Assembly: GCA_963751615.1 (NCBI GenBank)
Contig: CAVVVG010000005.1
Span: 868,001 to 932,000, forward strand
DNA: 64,000 nucleotides
Direction: 5' to 3'
From: Palsa-892 sp963751615
GTDB lineage: Bacteria; Pseudomonadota; Alphaproteobacteria; Rhizobiales; Xanthobacteraceae
Below are positions 54,297 to 63,900 of the stretch, piece after piece. The notes under the pieces were generated by a model. That model saw only the letters and a program-made list of their open reading frames with translations, was not told where the DNA came from and ran no database searches. The stretch's first letter is position 1. Each line of letters opens with the position of its first letter. Made by a program: the position numbers and the translations under genes.

Positions 54297-56066
54297 ATGA
54301 GCAAGCGCCGCATTCTTCTGGTTTTCGTGTTCGCGCTTGCGGCCCTTCCGGTTATTCCAGGCCTGCCGCCGTTTTGGATCACCTTAGTCAACAATATCGG
54401 TCTTGCGTCGCTGGTAACGATCGGACTCGTTTTGCTCACCGGCGTCGGCGGCATGACATCATTCGGCCAGGCCACATTTTGCGGTTTTGGCGCCTATACA
54501 ACCGCCGTACTCACGACCGTTTACGGGCTTTCACCCTGGATCAGTCTCCCCATCGCGTTATTGTTCACGGGCATAGCCGCCCTCATGCTCGGATTAATTA
54601 CCGTGCGCCTCTCAGGCCATTACCTGCCGCTCGGTACCATTGCTTGGGGAATAGGACTCTACTTCCTGTTCGGCAAAATCGAAATACTCGGCCGGCACGA
54701 TGGCGTCAGCAATATTCCTGCGCTCTCGATCGGAGCATGGAGTCTGATCGATCCCAAGGCAATGTATTGGATCATATGGATCTGCGTGCTGCTTGCGGGC
54801 ATCGGAACCTCCAATCTGTTGTCCTCGCGCATCGGGCGCGCCATTCGCGCGCTCCACGCTGGCGGAATTGCGGCGGAATCGTTCGGCGTTAACCGTATGT
54901 CGGTGAAGCTTATCGTCTTTGTCCACGCGGCTTTGCTTGCCGGACTTTCGGGCTGGCTTTACGCCCATCTGCAGCGGAGCGTAAACCCGACTCCCTTCAG
55001 CTTGGGCGCCGGCATCGAATATCTATTGATGGCTACGCTTGGCGGCGCCGGCCATGTCTGGGGCGCTCTGATTGGAGCGGGTCTCGTCACGCTACTCAAG
55101 GATGCGGTGCAGCGCATCATGCCGGCCCTGTTCAGCAAAGATGTGCAGCTCGAACCGATCGTATTCGGCGTGCTTCTCGTCGCCATGCTGCATTTCGCGC
55201 GTGAAGGGCTGTGGTCGCGGCTTGCCGCACTTTTTCCTGTCGCCGCGCCAACAGTGCCATCGCCAGACGTTCCGCCCCTGCCGCGCCGCACGTTCGAGAC
55301 GGTCGAGATATCATCCTTGTTGTCCATCGATTCAGCGAGCAAGAGATTCGGCGGCATTCTCGCGGTCAGCGACGTGAGCTTTTCCATCCGGCCGCAGGAG
55401 ATCATCGCACTAATCGGACCGAACGGCGCCGGAAAAAGTACACTGTTTAATCTGATCACTGGTGTTCTGAGTTTGACCGCCGGCACCGTGCGCTTCGCCA
55501 ACGAATCGATTGGAAATCACACGCCACGCGACATCGCTCGGCGCGGAATCGGGCGTACTTTTCAGAATGTCAAACTTGTTCCCGAAATGAGCGTTCTCGA
55601 TAACGTCGCCCTAGGCGCCCACTTGCGTGGCCATTCGGGCGCCATTGCGAGCGTGCTGCGCCTCGATCGCACTGAGGAAGCAAGACTCCTCGCGGAGGCA
55701 AGTCGGCACGTTGCTCGTCTTGGCTTGTCCGAGCATATTCATAAGCCGGCTAGTAGCCTGCCGCTCGGTCAGCAGCGCATCGTCGAAATCGCCCGCGCAT
55801 TATGCCTTGATCCGCGGCTGCTGCTGCTTGACGAACCGGCAGCGGGCTTGCGGCAATTCGAGAAACGCTTGCTTGCTGACCTGTTACGCCAATTGCGCGC
55901 TGATGGCATGACCTTGCTCCTTGTCGAGCATGACATGAGCTTCGTCATGAAACTCGCCGATCAGATTGTCGTGCTCGATCTTGGCGCAAAGATTGCCCAA
56001 GACACCCCGGCGGCAATTAAAACAAACCCGGCAGTACTTGCAGCCTATTTGGGAACCGACCCATGA
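54297..56066 (+). CDS. Fused LivM permease and LivG ATPase
   Basis: A 589-residue fusion. Residues 1-310 are LivM-like with eight or more helices and GGMTSFGQATFCGFGAY plus ATLGGAGHVWGAL. From about 345 an ABC ATPase of LivG type begins: Walker A GPNGAGKST (around 380), GRTFQNVKLVP, signature region LPLGQQRIVEIARAL and Walker B LLLLDEPAAGL, with H-loop VEHDM. The usual LSGGQ is SLPLGQQ, a slight change also seen in LivG as SYGQQ. Fusion ties one ATPase to the permease; livF supplies the second. Confidence 0.92.
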   Translation: MSKRRILLVFVFALAALPVIPGLPPFWITLVNNIGLASLVTIGLVLLTGVGGMTSFGQATFCGFGAYTTAVLTTVYGLSPWISLPIALLFTGIAALMLGLITVRLSGHYLPLGTIAWGIGLYFLFGKIEILGRHDGVSNIPALSIGAWSLIDPKAMYWIIWICVLLAGIGTSNLLSSRIGRAIRALHAGGIAAESFGVNRMSVKLIVFVHAALLAGLSGWLYAHLQRSVNPTPFSLGAGIEYLLMATLGGAGHVWGALIGAGLVTLLKDAVQRIMPALFSKDVQLEPIVFGVLLVAMLHFAREGLWSRLAALFPVAAPTVPSPDVPPLPRRTFETVEISSLLSIDSASKRFGGILAVSDVSFSIRPQEIIALIGPNGAGKSTLFNLITGVLSLTAGTVRFANESIGNHTPRDIARRGIGRTFQNVKLVPEMSVLDNVALGAHLRGHSGAIASVLRLDRTEEARLLAEASRHVARLGLSEHIHKPASSLPLGQQRIVEIARALCLDPRLLLLDEPAAGLRQFEKRLLADLLRQLRADGMTLLLVEHDMSFVMKLADQIVVLDLGAKIAQDTPAAIKTNPAVLAAYLGTDP

Positions 56067-56779
56067 GTGCGTCGCTATTCGACGTTGATAAATTTTCCGT
56101 CGCCTATGGCGCAGTAAAGGCGGTGCACAATCTCGCGCTACATATCAAGCACAGGGAAATCGTCACGGTGATTGGCGCCAATGGTGCCGGCAAGAGCACA
56201 CTTCTTAATGCGCTTATGGGCGTATTGCCGGCCATAGGACGGGTGAGTTTCGTCGGCGACGATATCGCACGGCTGGACGTGGAGCAGCGAGTCGAGCTCG
56301 GCCTGTGTTTAGTTCCCGAAAAACGCGAGCTGTTTGTGTCGATGACGGTAGAGGACAATCTTCTTCTTGGCGGCTATCGCGTATCCGCAGATAATCGGCA
56401 CCGCAGCCTGGATAATGTGTTTGAGCGCTTCCCGCAACTTTATGAGCGTCGTTACCAATTGGCGGGTGCGCTATCTGGTGGCGAACGCCAGATGCTTGCC
56501 ATCGGCCGCGCACTCATGAGCAGACCTCGTTTGCTTATGCTCGATGAACCGAGCCTCGGCCTTGCACCTAAAATTACCGCCGAAATTTTTGGAATGATCA
56601 GTGATCTTCGTAACTCGGGCGTTTCAATCCTACTAGTCGAGCAGAACGCTCACGCCGCATTGCGTATCGCGGACCGTGCCTATTTGATGGAATTGGGATT
56701 GTTCACGGTGCAGGGCCAGGCGAGTGAATTGATTGGCGATGCGCGCATCGTCGGTAGCTATCTCGGTCTGGATGAATAG
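56063..56779 (+). CDS. livF: Branched-chain amino acid-type ABC ATPase LivF
   Basis: A 238-residue ABC ATPase: Walker A GANGAGKST, Q-loop PEKRELFVSMTVEDNL (LivF-type), signature LSGGERQMLAIGRAL, Walker B LLMLDEPSLGLAP, H-loop LVEQNAH. Its ATG overlaps the LivMG stop by four bases (ATGA). It completes the importer together with the binding protein encoded on the other strand just downstream. Confidence 0.93.
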   Translation: MSASLFDVDKFSVAYGAVKAVHNLALHIKHREIVTVIGANGAGKSTLLNALMGVLPAIGRVSFVGDDIARLDVEQRVELGLCLVPEKRELFVSMTVEDNLLLGGYRVSADNRHRSLDNVFERFPQLYERRYQLAGALSGGERQMLAIGRALMSRPRLLMLDEPSLGLAPKITAEIFGMISDLRNSGVSILLVEQNAHAALRIADRAYLMELGLFTVQGQASELIGDARIVGSYLGLDE

Positions 56780-56795
56780 TGCCAATCCGATAGCC

Positions 56796-56827
56796 TGTTG
56801 GCCACGAATTTGATTTCGTGGCCAACA
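56796..56827. terminator. Perfect 13-base inverted repeat between convergent liv genes
   Basis: TGTTGGCCACGAA and its exact complement with a six-base loop lie between the livF stop and the binding-protein stop. There is no T-run on either side, so it is either a bidirectional terminator of weak type or an mRNA-end stabiliser. Confidence 0.65.
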
Positions 56828-56847
56828 CAGTTGCAGCACGCGCAGGT

Positions 56848-58002
56848 TTACTTAATGACGACCCACTCGCCGTTCTTGATTGTGAGAAGAATGCGCGCGC
56901 GGTCATCCACACCGTAACGATCGGTTGCCGTGAAATTGTAGACCGCTTGGCTCGCCGCAATGTTACGTTCAGTTTCGAGCGCCACACGGATCGCATCACG
57001 AAATTCCGGCGTGCCCGGCTTGGCTTTACTTGCTGCAACCGGAACCACCCGGTTGAGTAGCTGAAAAGCATCCCACATATGGGCACCAAATTGAGTGCGT
57101 GTGTCCTTGCCATATTTGGCTTCATAGGCCGTCACATAAGCAACGCCCGGCGCCTTAGTCAGCGCCGAGGCCTCTTGTAGTTCCGCCGCGACCACCGGGC
57201 CCGATGCTAGGATGCTACCTTCAGCCGATGTCCCCGCGATCTTGATGAAGTCCTTCGTGACGGCACCATGGGTTTGGTAGATCAGCCCTTTGTATCCACG
57301 TTCTCGCAGCGCGATTTGCGGTAGCGCTGCGGCCGAACCAGAGCCAGCGACTAGTACTGCATCGGGATTGATCGACACGAGCTTAAGCGCCTGGCCGGCG
57401 ACAGAAGTATCGGCGCGCGCATAGCGCTCATCGGCCACCATTTGTAGACCCATGGGCTCGGCGATGTCTTTGACCGACTTCACCCAGATGTCGCCATACG
57501 AGTCGGAGAAGCCGATTACGCCCACAGTCTTCACCTTGTTATTCTTCATGTGATCAAACAGCACTTTCCCCATCATCGGAACCGGTTGCGGTAGTACCAC
57601 CGTCCATTTCTCTTTGCCTGCGACCACCGGCATCGGCGCGAGCGCAAAATGCGGCACGCCGGTTTCCATCGCGACATTCGAAATTGCGATGGTCGGCGGC
57701 GTAGTCGATGACCCAACGAGAACGTCTACTTTGTCTTCGGTGACCAGCCGGCGCGCATTGGTGGTGGCCGTCGTCGGATCGCCCGCATCGTCAAGTTGGA
57801 TTACTTTAATCTTCGTGCCACCAATCTGCTCAGGAAACAAAGTTATGGTATTGCGCTCAGGAATGCCGAGCGCGGCACCTTGTCCCGTAGTGGAAATAGA
57901 GACGCCGATTTTGAGTTCCTGCGCGGTTGACGACGACATCAGCGACAAAACCGCCGCGCTGGCCATTGCGACAGCAAAATAAATACTTCTTAGAGTCCCC
58001 AT
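56848..58002 (-). CDS. Branched-chain amino acid-type periplasmic binding protein
   Basis: A 384-residue exported protein of the Peripla_BP_6 (LivK-like) family: signal peptide 1-28 (to TAQE), LKIGVSISTTGQGAALGIPERN, then two Rossmann-like lobes and a C-terminal VYNFTATDRYGVDD. ATG 58002 with GGAGG just before it is preferred to a longer frame from 58128. It is convergent with livF, so it must have its own promoter. Its substrate could be branched-chain or aromatic amino acids or aromatic acids. Confidence 0.92.
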   Translation of the reverse strand: MGTLRSIYFAVAMASAAVLSLMSSSTAQELKIGVSISTTGQGAALGIPERNTITLFPEQIGGTKIKVIQLDDAGDPTTATTNARRLVTEDKVDVLVGSSTTPPTIAISNVAMETGVPHFALAPMPVVAGKEKWTVVLPQPVPMMGKVLFDHMKNNKVKTVGVIGFSDSYGDIWVKSVKDIAEPMGLQMVADERYARADTSVAGQALKLVSINPDAVLVAGSGSAAALPQIALRERGYKGLIYQTHGAVTKDFIKIAGTSAEGSILASGPVVAAELQEASALTKAPGVAYVTAYEAKYGKDTRTQFGAHMWDAFQLLNRVVPVAASKAKPGTPEFRDAIRVALETERNIAASQAVYNFTATDRYGVDDRARILLTIKNGEWVVIK

Positions 58003-58111
58003 GCTATCCTCCATTATTCGGCTCATGCGATATCGGCGCCTAAGCGGCGCAAGGTTACTGGAATGCCACCCCTGTGGCAAAAGGGTTCGAAAGATTCGGC
58101 GCTCAAGTGTG

Positions 58112-58170
58112 CCGCCCCGATGACCCATCGCAGGCCATTACTCAGATTCAAAGATCTGAAATGAGCCGTG
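58112..58170 (+). repeat. Dispersed tRNA-like repeat, copy C (partial)
   Basis: GATGACCCATCGCAGGCCATT and ACTCAGATTCAAAGATCTGAAATGA match the 3' two thirds of copies A and B. It lies just upstream of the binding-protein gene and could affect its leader. Confidence 0.65.
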
Positions 58171-58221
58171 TCATATCGGAACGAGAATCGCGATTAAACA
58201 CACTACATTATCTACGCACAT

Positions 58222-58896
58222 CTATTGTTCAGCAATGACGAGCGCGATCGAGAAGCCGTCGTATCCTTTGCTGCCCACGGTCTGGATCGCTGTAGCACTC
58301 ACGCGCGGTTCGGTAGCAAGTAACTCCATGAAACGGCGTACCCCCTTAATACTGGTATCGCCGCTCGCGGCGTCGATCACCGCTCCGTTGCGCACAACAT
58401 TATCGACAATAATTAGACTCCCGCGACGAGACAATTTCAGCGACCACCCGAAATAAAGTGAATTACTTTCTTTGTCGGCATCGATGAAGATAACGTCGAA
58501 CGGTCCGCGTCCTTCTGCAGCCAGCTGCGGCAAGATATCTAACGCTCGCCCGACCCGCAGTTCAACGACACCGGCCAGACCAGCACGCGCAAGGTTGACT
58601 TGGGCGATTTTGGCATGTTTTGGGTCAGCCTCCAGCGTGATCAGACGACCATCGACAGGTAGCGCGCGCGCAAGCCAGATCGTGCTGTAACCACCGAGTG
58701 TACCAATCTCTAGGATCGTGCGTGCCCCTTGCACGCGTGCCAACAGTTGGAGCAGTTTCCCCATGTTTGGCGAAACGTTGATTGGTGGAAGTCCGGCCCT
58801 GACACTGTCCTCAAGCGCTGCGTCCAACACTGGGTCCGACGGCAGAAGCTTATCAGTGATGAAACGTTCGACCGCATTCCATTTTTCTTGATTCAT
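58222..58896 (-). CDS. O-methyltransferase, family 3 (caffeoyl-CoA type)
   Basis: A 224-residue SAM-dependent enzyme: ARTILEIGTLGGYSTIWLARALP (SAM loop), LITLEADPKHAKIA (acidic loop), DVIFIDADKESN (metal-binding Asp) and IIVDNVVRNGAV. Family 3 enzymes are small, soluble and divalent-metal-dependent, and methylate catechol-like hydroxyls. GAGGGTGTTTA precedes the ATG. The native substrate cannot be told; it is alone between the binding-protein gene and the SMP-30 gene. Confidence 0.92.
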   Translation of the reverse strand: MNQEKWNAVERFITDKLLPSDPVLDAALEDSVRAGLPPINVSPNMGKLLQLLARVQGARTILEIGTLGGYSTIWLARALPVDGRLITLEADPKHAKIAQVNLARAGLAGVVELRVGRALDILPQLAAEGRGPFDVIFIDADKESNSLYFGWSLKLSRRGSLIIVDNVVRNGAVIDAASGDTSIKGVRRFMELLATEPRVSATAIQTVGSKGYDGFSIALVIAEQ

Positions 58897-59030
58897 TAAA
58901 CACCCTCACTTCAAGCAATCGCAGTTGCCACGGGATCCTGGAAATAAACCTGACCAATCCCATCAGCCGACGCTGCGCGCGCAGAGGTGCTAAATCTTAA
59001 GTTCTTCGTATTTTGTTGCTCGGTCAAGTT

Positions 59031-59900
59031 TCAAGGCAATCCCGCGCCGGACACATCTACGTCAATAAATTCAATTTTGCCGTCCCTTTTCTTCGCCATA
59101 TCCGGGCCAGAACCAGTACTCGTGCAAAGGAATAACGTCCGGCGGTCTTGTCCGCCCAACATGCAAGCATACACACGTCGCTCGCCAGTCAAAACCGTGC
59201 GCTCGATGCGACCACCATCAAATACCCGAATAACTCTTTTACCTCGCGCATCGGCAACCCAGACAGCTCCCTCAGCATCGAGACAAATGCCATCGGGGAA
59301 ACAATTATCAAGTTGCGCGAATAGGCGGCGTTTCATCAAACTGCCATCATCGACAATATCGAATGCCGTAAGTCGATTAGCCAGGGTTTCGGCAATGATA
59401 AGAGTCTTTCCATCCGGGGTGATCACTGTCCCATTGGGAAACATGAGGCCATCAGCTGCAACCGTCACGCTCCCATCAGGATCGACGCGCGCGAGCGACG
59501 CCGCGCGCTGTGGCACTCCCACACCAGAGTGCAAATCAAAGCCGAAATTTCCCACATAAGCGCGTCCTGCTTGATCGACGACCATATCATTGCAGTGCCA
59601 GCTTGCGATACGCGAAAGGTCGGCGAAGGTTTCCAACTGTCTACCGCGAAGTCGCAATAATTTGCGGTCGAGCATCGAAACGATCAAAAGATCGCCCTTT
59701 GGAGTCCATCCAAGACCAGACGGTTGCTGCGGCACCTCTGCTACTATCTGGACGTTCCCGTCAAGTTTCACGTTCAATACCCGATGGGTATAGAAATCCG
59801 AAACCCAAAGCTTGCTGTCGCGCCAGCGCGGGCTTTCGGGGAACGTCAAGCTATCAATAAGCGTTTCAACCTTATGTTTTCCGCGCATCGCGACGCTCAT
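59031..59900 (-). CDS. SMP-30/gluconolactonase-like beta-propeller hydrolase
   Basis: A 289-residue protein of the SMP-30/LRE family: FPESPRWRDSKLWVSDFYTH, GLGWTPKGDLLIVS, NDMVVDQAGRAYVGNFGFD, FPNGTVITPDGKTLIIAET and PDGICLDAEGAVWVADARG, which give the Glu, Asn and Asp metal ligands of the central site. It hydrolyses sugar lactones or similar esters. No signal peptide. Two in-frame start codons lie close together (59900 and 59888). Confidence 0.9.
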   Translation of the reverse strand: MSVAMRGKHKVETLIDSLTFPESPRWRDSKLWVSDFYTHRVLNVKLDGNVQIVAEVPQQPSGLGWTPKGDLLIVSMLDRKLLRLRGRQLETFADLSRIASWHCNDMVVDQAGRAYVGNFGFDLHSGVGVPQRAASLARVDPDGSVTVAADGLMFPNGTVITPDGKTLIIAETLANRLTAFDIVDDGSLMKRRLFAQLDNCFPDGICLDAEGAVWVADARGKRVIRVFDGGRIERTVLTGERRVYACMLGGQDRRTLFLCTSTGSGPDMAKKRDGKIEFIDVDVSGAGLP

Positions 59901-60256
59901 TCGGCCAGAGTGTTCACAACTATATGTTGGCGATCATCTCGTTGATATTTTTCGGTAAGCATGAGTCTCTCAACGTTTAGAAACGGAAATAGTCCGCTGA
60001 ATGCTAACAGCAGCCATCCCGACTAAACATACCCGCGATCTGCATACTGTGTTCGTCTAACAAAAGCCCACCTTTGAGGCCGGAACTTTGTATTTCAGAG
60101 ATTGAGCGATCAGTATTTCGCCCGAGAAGCTTGTGAAGATTGGCACCAAGTCCCTGCGATCATTGAAGAACGTTAAATGCCATGCGCGACGAACCTGGAT
60201 TCGATCGGTTAAATTGGTCGTATGCGCCCATGCATTTGGCAATTTCTGGGCTAATG
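59901..60256. other. Intergenic region, nothing recognised
   Basis: No supported gene, repeat copy or terminator was seen between the SMP-30 start and the patatin stop codon. Short overlapping frames on both strands have no ribosome-binding site. Confidence 0.5.
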
Positions 60257-61657
60257 CTAAAGGCTACCAAGAAACTTGCGGTAACTCGGATTACGCAAAA
60301 GAGCGTCGCTGCCCGCCGCAATCAATTCATCGACCGACTCGACTGGAAGCTTAAAGCGCGTTGGGATTTTGTTGAGTATATCAGCGCGCTCTTTTTCGAG
60401 TTGATCAAAGGTAAGGCGCCCAATAAAAAACTGTAGGTCACGGCAATTCCATGCTCCTGTTCCGATAAGCTTTACCACTTCAGCTTTTGGTAGACCGCAT
60501 CGCCAACGTACCAATGCTTCTCGCCAAATCCGCATGGTAGCGTCGAATGCGCTGTAGCTTCCGATCTTAGCGGAATCGAGCGTGACGTCGGTGATCGCCC
60601 CAATGAGTTTCGCACCACTTGGACCTTCAAGCGTTTGCGCCCAGTCCTGTTGTGGTTCGGCGCCTGAATCAACCACCAAAAACAGCAATCGGCGCAGTTT
60701 TACTGCTTCGCGTGGCGTCAACGGTCCATAGGGTGTTTGCGACGCCTCGCGTGCGATCGTGAAGCCACTAAGTCCATAATTGTCCACGAGGCCACCATCA
60801 AGCAATTTGATATATTTCATCGAGCCATTGGTCTGATTTTGAATGCCTTGAGCAAACCCACGTAAGAGTGGTGATGCATTCGGATCATTCTGAGCTCGGA
60901 GTAACCAAGTCGGCATCTTGGCATTGCAGCGATTGGGGTACGGTTCGAGTATGATTGGGGAAAATACAAGTGGGACGGCCGCCGATGCCGCGACGGCTGC
61001 GGAGATCGGATAGGCACCGAGATCGCTACATATCAGACTAAACTGAAGCGGAATAAATATAAAAGGGGTTCGGTTGTAAATGTCGGTGGCGTTGAGCCAG
61101 ACAAACGGACGCTGCGCCAGATTCGAAAAAGTTGCTCCTTCGAACAGGTTGGCATCGAGCCAACCTCGCAGCCGGGTATCTTCATTGATTCCCCCACCAA
61201 GCCCGAGGCTCAGGTTCGCGAGGCTCACCCTAGTGTTCAATGCTTCTTCGGCGTCCTTGATGAGGAAGCGTTCGCGGAAATCAATGAGCGCAGCGCGTTT
61301 CTTTAGGCCAAAATAGGCGGCGGTGACCGAACCGCCTGAAACACCTGAGACAAAATTGACTTGGTTTATTGGGTCAATTTTCCGACCACGCCCGCTCACC
61401 TGCGTCCGTTCCAGACCCTTCAGAGCACCGAAGGAAAAAGCCGCGGCCCGGGTACCGCCGCCAGAAAATGCCAAGCCGACAATCAAATCGCTTTCTATTT
61501 CGGCCATCGCTCGACCTTCGGTCCCAACAACGCCCGTGGCGTTACGGGCAACACCGGCATCGGTGAGCGGCTCGTTGATCGGCAGGTTTCCAGTATGAGC
61601 GCAGCTCGCAACCGCAAGGCTCACCGCAATAACACCCAAGATACGAGACAAACTCAT
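60257..61657 (-). CDS. Patatin-like phospholipase, lipoprotein
   Basis: A 466-residue protein with a lipoprotein signal peptide (lipobox AVASC, Cys19). The patatin core has the oxyanion GFSGGGTRAAAFS-type loop, the nucleophile Ser in VSGVSGGSVTAA and the catalytic Asp in DGGLVDNYG. Patatins cleave acyl groups from lipids. Lipid anchoring suggests that it acts in the periplasm or at the outer membrane. About 70 residues after the Asp motif form a helical C-terminal extension. Confidence 0.92.
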   Translation of the reverse strand: MSLSRILGVIAVSLAVASCAHTGNLPINEPLTDAGVARNATGVVGTEGRAMAEIESDLIVGLAFSGGGTRAAAFSFGALKGLERTQVSGRGRKIDPINQVNFVSGVSGGSVTAAYFGLKKRAALIDFRERFLIKDAEEALNTRVSLANLSLGLGGGINEDTRLRGWLDANLFEGATFSNLAQRPFVWLNATDIYNRTPFIFIPLQFSLICSDLGAYPISAAVAASAAVPLVFSPIILEPYPNRCNAKMPTWLLRAQNDPNASPLLRGFAQGIQNQTNGSMKYIKLLDGGLVDNYGLSGFTIAREASQTPYGPLTPREAVKLRRLLFLVVDSGAEPQQDWAQTLEGPSGAKLIGAITDVTLDSAKIGSYSAFDATMRIWREALVRWRCGLPKAEVVKLIGTGAWNCRDLQFFIGRLTFDQLEKERADILNKIPTRFKLPVESVDELIAAGSDALLRNPSYRKFLGSL

Positions 61658-62211
61658 CGGACAAATATCCTCACCTCAATTTTTAACCATCTATCACGAT
61701 GACGATGGTGAGCTACGCCATTCATCGACAACTATGGTTAACACGGTCGGCGCGACCCCCGTCAGGACAGTTATTAAAGAGAAGAGACCCAAGACGGTCA
61801 TCTTTTATGCGCGTTGCGCGGATTGCGACGAAAACGGGCGCGCAGTGGCGCTTCATGTGCTGGGGCAATTCGGGCTGTCCACAGCCAAGCTCGATAGGGC
61901 GGCCGTTTCCAAAGATATTGAGCGATCGCAGGCCATTACTTGGATTCAAAAATTTAAAACGTTCCGGCTGCGGCGGGGCCTGAACGGATAACGACGAGAT
62001 CGTAGGCCAAGCCGATCATAGCGTCCTCGGTGCGTCCGTCATCCTGGCAACCGATACTGAATGGATCATAAAGCGTCGAGGCCGTTACTAACATAAAATT
62101 CGCCGTCATTTCCAACTATTAAGAGATTAGCCTGTTGAGGCGAGGCAAGAAACTAAACTGATTGCGAAAAGGACCAGCATCGGTTCACAATTGCCGAGGG
62201 AGCTGCTCACC
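61658..62211. other. Intergenic region with a dispersed repeat
   Basis: Holds repeat copy D (61885-61970). A plus-strand frame 61734-61991 and a minus-strand frame 61722-61949 both run across the repeat and have no ribosome-binding site; not called. Confidence 0.55.
61885..61970 (+). repeat. Dispersed tRNA-like repeat, copy D
   Basis: AAGCTCGATAGGGCGGC, TTTCCAAAGATATTGAGCGA, CGCAGGCCATTACTTGGATT and CAAAAATTTAAAAC follow the order of copies A and B, with a shortened D-arm-like part. Confidence 0.7.
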
Positions 62212-63900
62212 ATGACCGAGTTCGAAACGCTTTCGCGACGAAAGAAACTCCGCTTCTACGGCTGGGGCTATGCCGACGAACTATTGTCACCAGAAGAAGA
62301 GGCGCTTGTGCGGGACGCAGCGATGCGCTTCGCGACAAGCGCACCAGCGGAAGTAGCAGCACCGAGGGAGACCGAATTCGACCTACGCGCTCCACGCATC
62401 GCCACGCCTTCTTCACTCGAGCCGATTGTGTCTTCGACACGTTACGACCGGCTCGTGCACAGCCTCGGCAAATCGTTCGCCGATATCGTGCGCATGTTTC
62501 AGCGTGACGTGCGCCATCCACCGGATCTGGTCGCATTTCCGAAGACTGAACAGGATGTAGCGGACGTCCTAGATTGGGCGTCCCGCAACAATGTTGCCGT
62601 CATTCCCTTCGGTGGCGGATCGAGCGTCTGCGGCGGCGTCGAGCCCGACGTAGGCGACTCCTACAGCGGTACGATCTCCATCGACCTTCAATATCTTTAT
62701 AAGGTGTTGAAGATCGATCGCTTAAGCCGCTCGGCGCGCATCCAGGCAGGAGCACTCGGATCGGAGCTTGAAGATCAGCTGAAGCCGCACGGCCTGACAC
62801 TGCGCCATTTTCCCCAAAGTCTGCAATTTTCGACTCTCGGCGGCTGGATCGCGACGCGTTCTGGAGGACATTTCGCCTCTCTTTATACCCACATCGACGA
62901 TTTTGTGGAATCGACGCGCACGATCACGCCGGCCGGCCTTCTTGAAACACGGCGACTTCCGGGTTCGGGCGCAGGACCGTCGCCCGATCGTCTGATCATC
63001 GGCTCCGAGGGGATCCTCGGGGTGATAACCGAAGCCTGGATGCGGCTGCAGGACCGACCCGTGTATCAAGCTTCGGCCGGCGTCGCGTTCCCAAGTATGG
63101 TCAAGGCGGTGGCGGCCGTGCGCGCGTTGTCGCAATCCGGCCTCTTCCCGACCAACTGCCGTCTCCTCGATCCATCGGAAGCGCGCAACAATGGTGTAGG
63201 CGACGGAACCTGTGCGTTGCTGGTGCTCGGTTTCGAATCCGCCGATCATCCGCTCGACGCGTGGATGGCACGGGCGCTGGAGCTTGTCGCCGATCATGAG
63301 GGCGCGTTTGACGCCAATGCGGTTGCGCGCTCGCTGGCGCCGCAAGGCCTTGCTGCGGAGCATCGCCAAGGCGCGGCTGGTCAATGGCGGAATGCCTTTA
63401 TCCGCATGCCATATTACCGCGATGTGATGGTGGCGCTTGGCATTATTACCGACACTTTCGAGACGTCTATCACGTGGGATCAGTTCAATAATCTCTATGA
63501 TGGCGTGCGTGAACAAATCGCAAAAGTTATTCGCGAGACCTGCGGACACGAGGCGAATATTTCCTGCCGCTTCACCCACATTTATCCCGACGGGCCTGCG
63601 CCGTATTTCTCCTATTCTGCGCTCGGTACGATGAACGGCAAGCTTGACGACTCGATTTCAAAGTGGCGTGAGATCAAAAAAGCAACCAATGAGGTCGTCG
63701 TCTCGCTCGGAGGAACCGTGACGCATCACCATGCTGTCGGCCGTGATCACAGAAGCGGTTATGAAAAGCAATCGCCGGCTCTGTTTCGGAGCAGTCTCGC
63801 GCACGTCAAGAAATCACTCGACTCTGCCGGCATCCTAAACCCCGGCGTCCTGATCGATCCGATCGACCGTAAAGTCGGCATCCGCGGAGCATTGGCATGA
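62212..63900 (+). CDS. FAD-linked oxidase, alkyl-DHAP synthase type
   Basis: A 562-residue flavoprotein of the FAD_binding_4/FAD-oxidase_C family. The FAD part has VAFPKTEQDVADVLDWA, IPFGGGSSVCGG and HFPQSLQFSTLGGWIATRSGG; the C-terminal part has the THHHAVGRDH active-site motif of alkyldihydroxyacetonephosphate synthase, which swaps an acyl for an alkyl group in ether lipid synthesis. Bacterial members may also be glycolate or D-lactate type oxidases. The start at 62212 is preferred over TTG 62191 because GAGGGAG lies upstream. The next gene starts on its stop codon (ATGA). Confidence 0.85.
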   Translation: MTEFETLSRRKKLRFYGWGYADELLSPEEEALVRDAAMRFATSAPAEVAAPRETEFDLRAPRIATPSSLEPIVSSTRYDRLVHSLGKSFADIVRMFQRDVRHPPDLVAFPKTEQDVADVLDWASRNNVAVIPFGGGSSVCGGVEPDVGDSYSGTISIDLQYLYKVLKIDRLSRSARIQAGALGSELEDQLKPHGLTLRHFPQSLQFSTLGGWIATRSGGHFASLYTHIDDFVESTRTITPAGLLETRRLPGSGAGPSPDRLIIGSEGILGVITEAWMRLQDRPVYQASAGVAFPSMVKAVAAVRALSQSGLFPTNCRLLDPSEARNNGVGDGTCALLVLGFESADHPLDAWMARALELVADHEGAFDANAVARSLAPQGLAAEHRQGAAGQWRNAFIRMPYYRDVMVALGIITDTFETSITWDQFNNLYDGVREQIAKVIRETCGHEANISCRFTHIYPDGPAPYFSYSALGTMNGKLDDSISKWREIKKATNEVVVSLGGTVTHHHAVGRDHRSGYEKQSPALFRSSLAHVKKSLDSAGILNPGVLIDPIDRKVGIRGALA

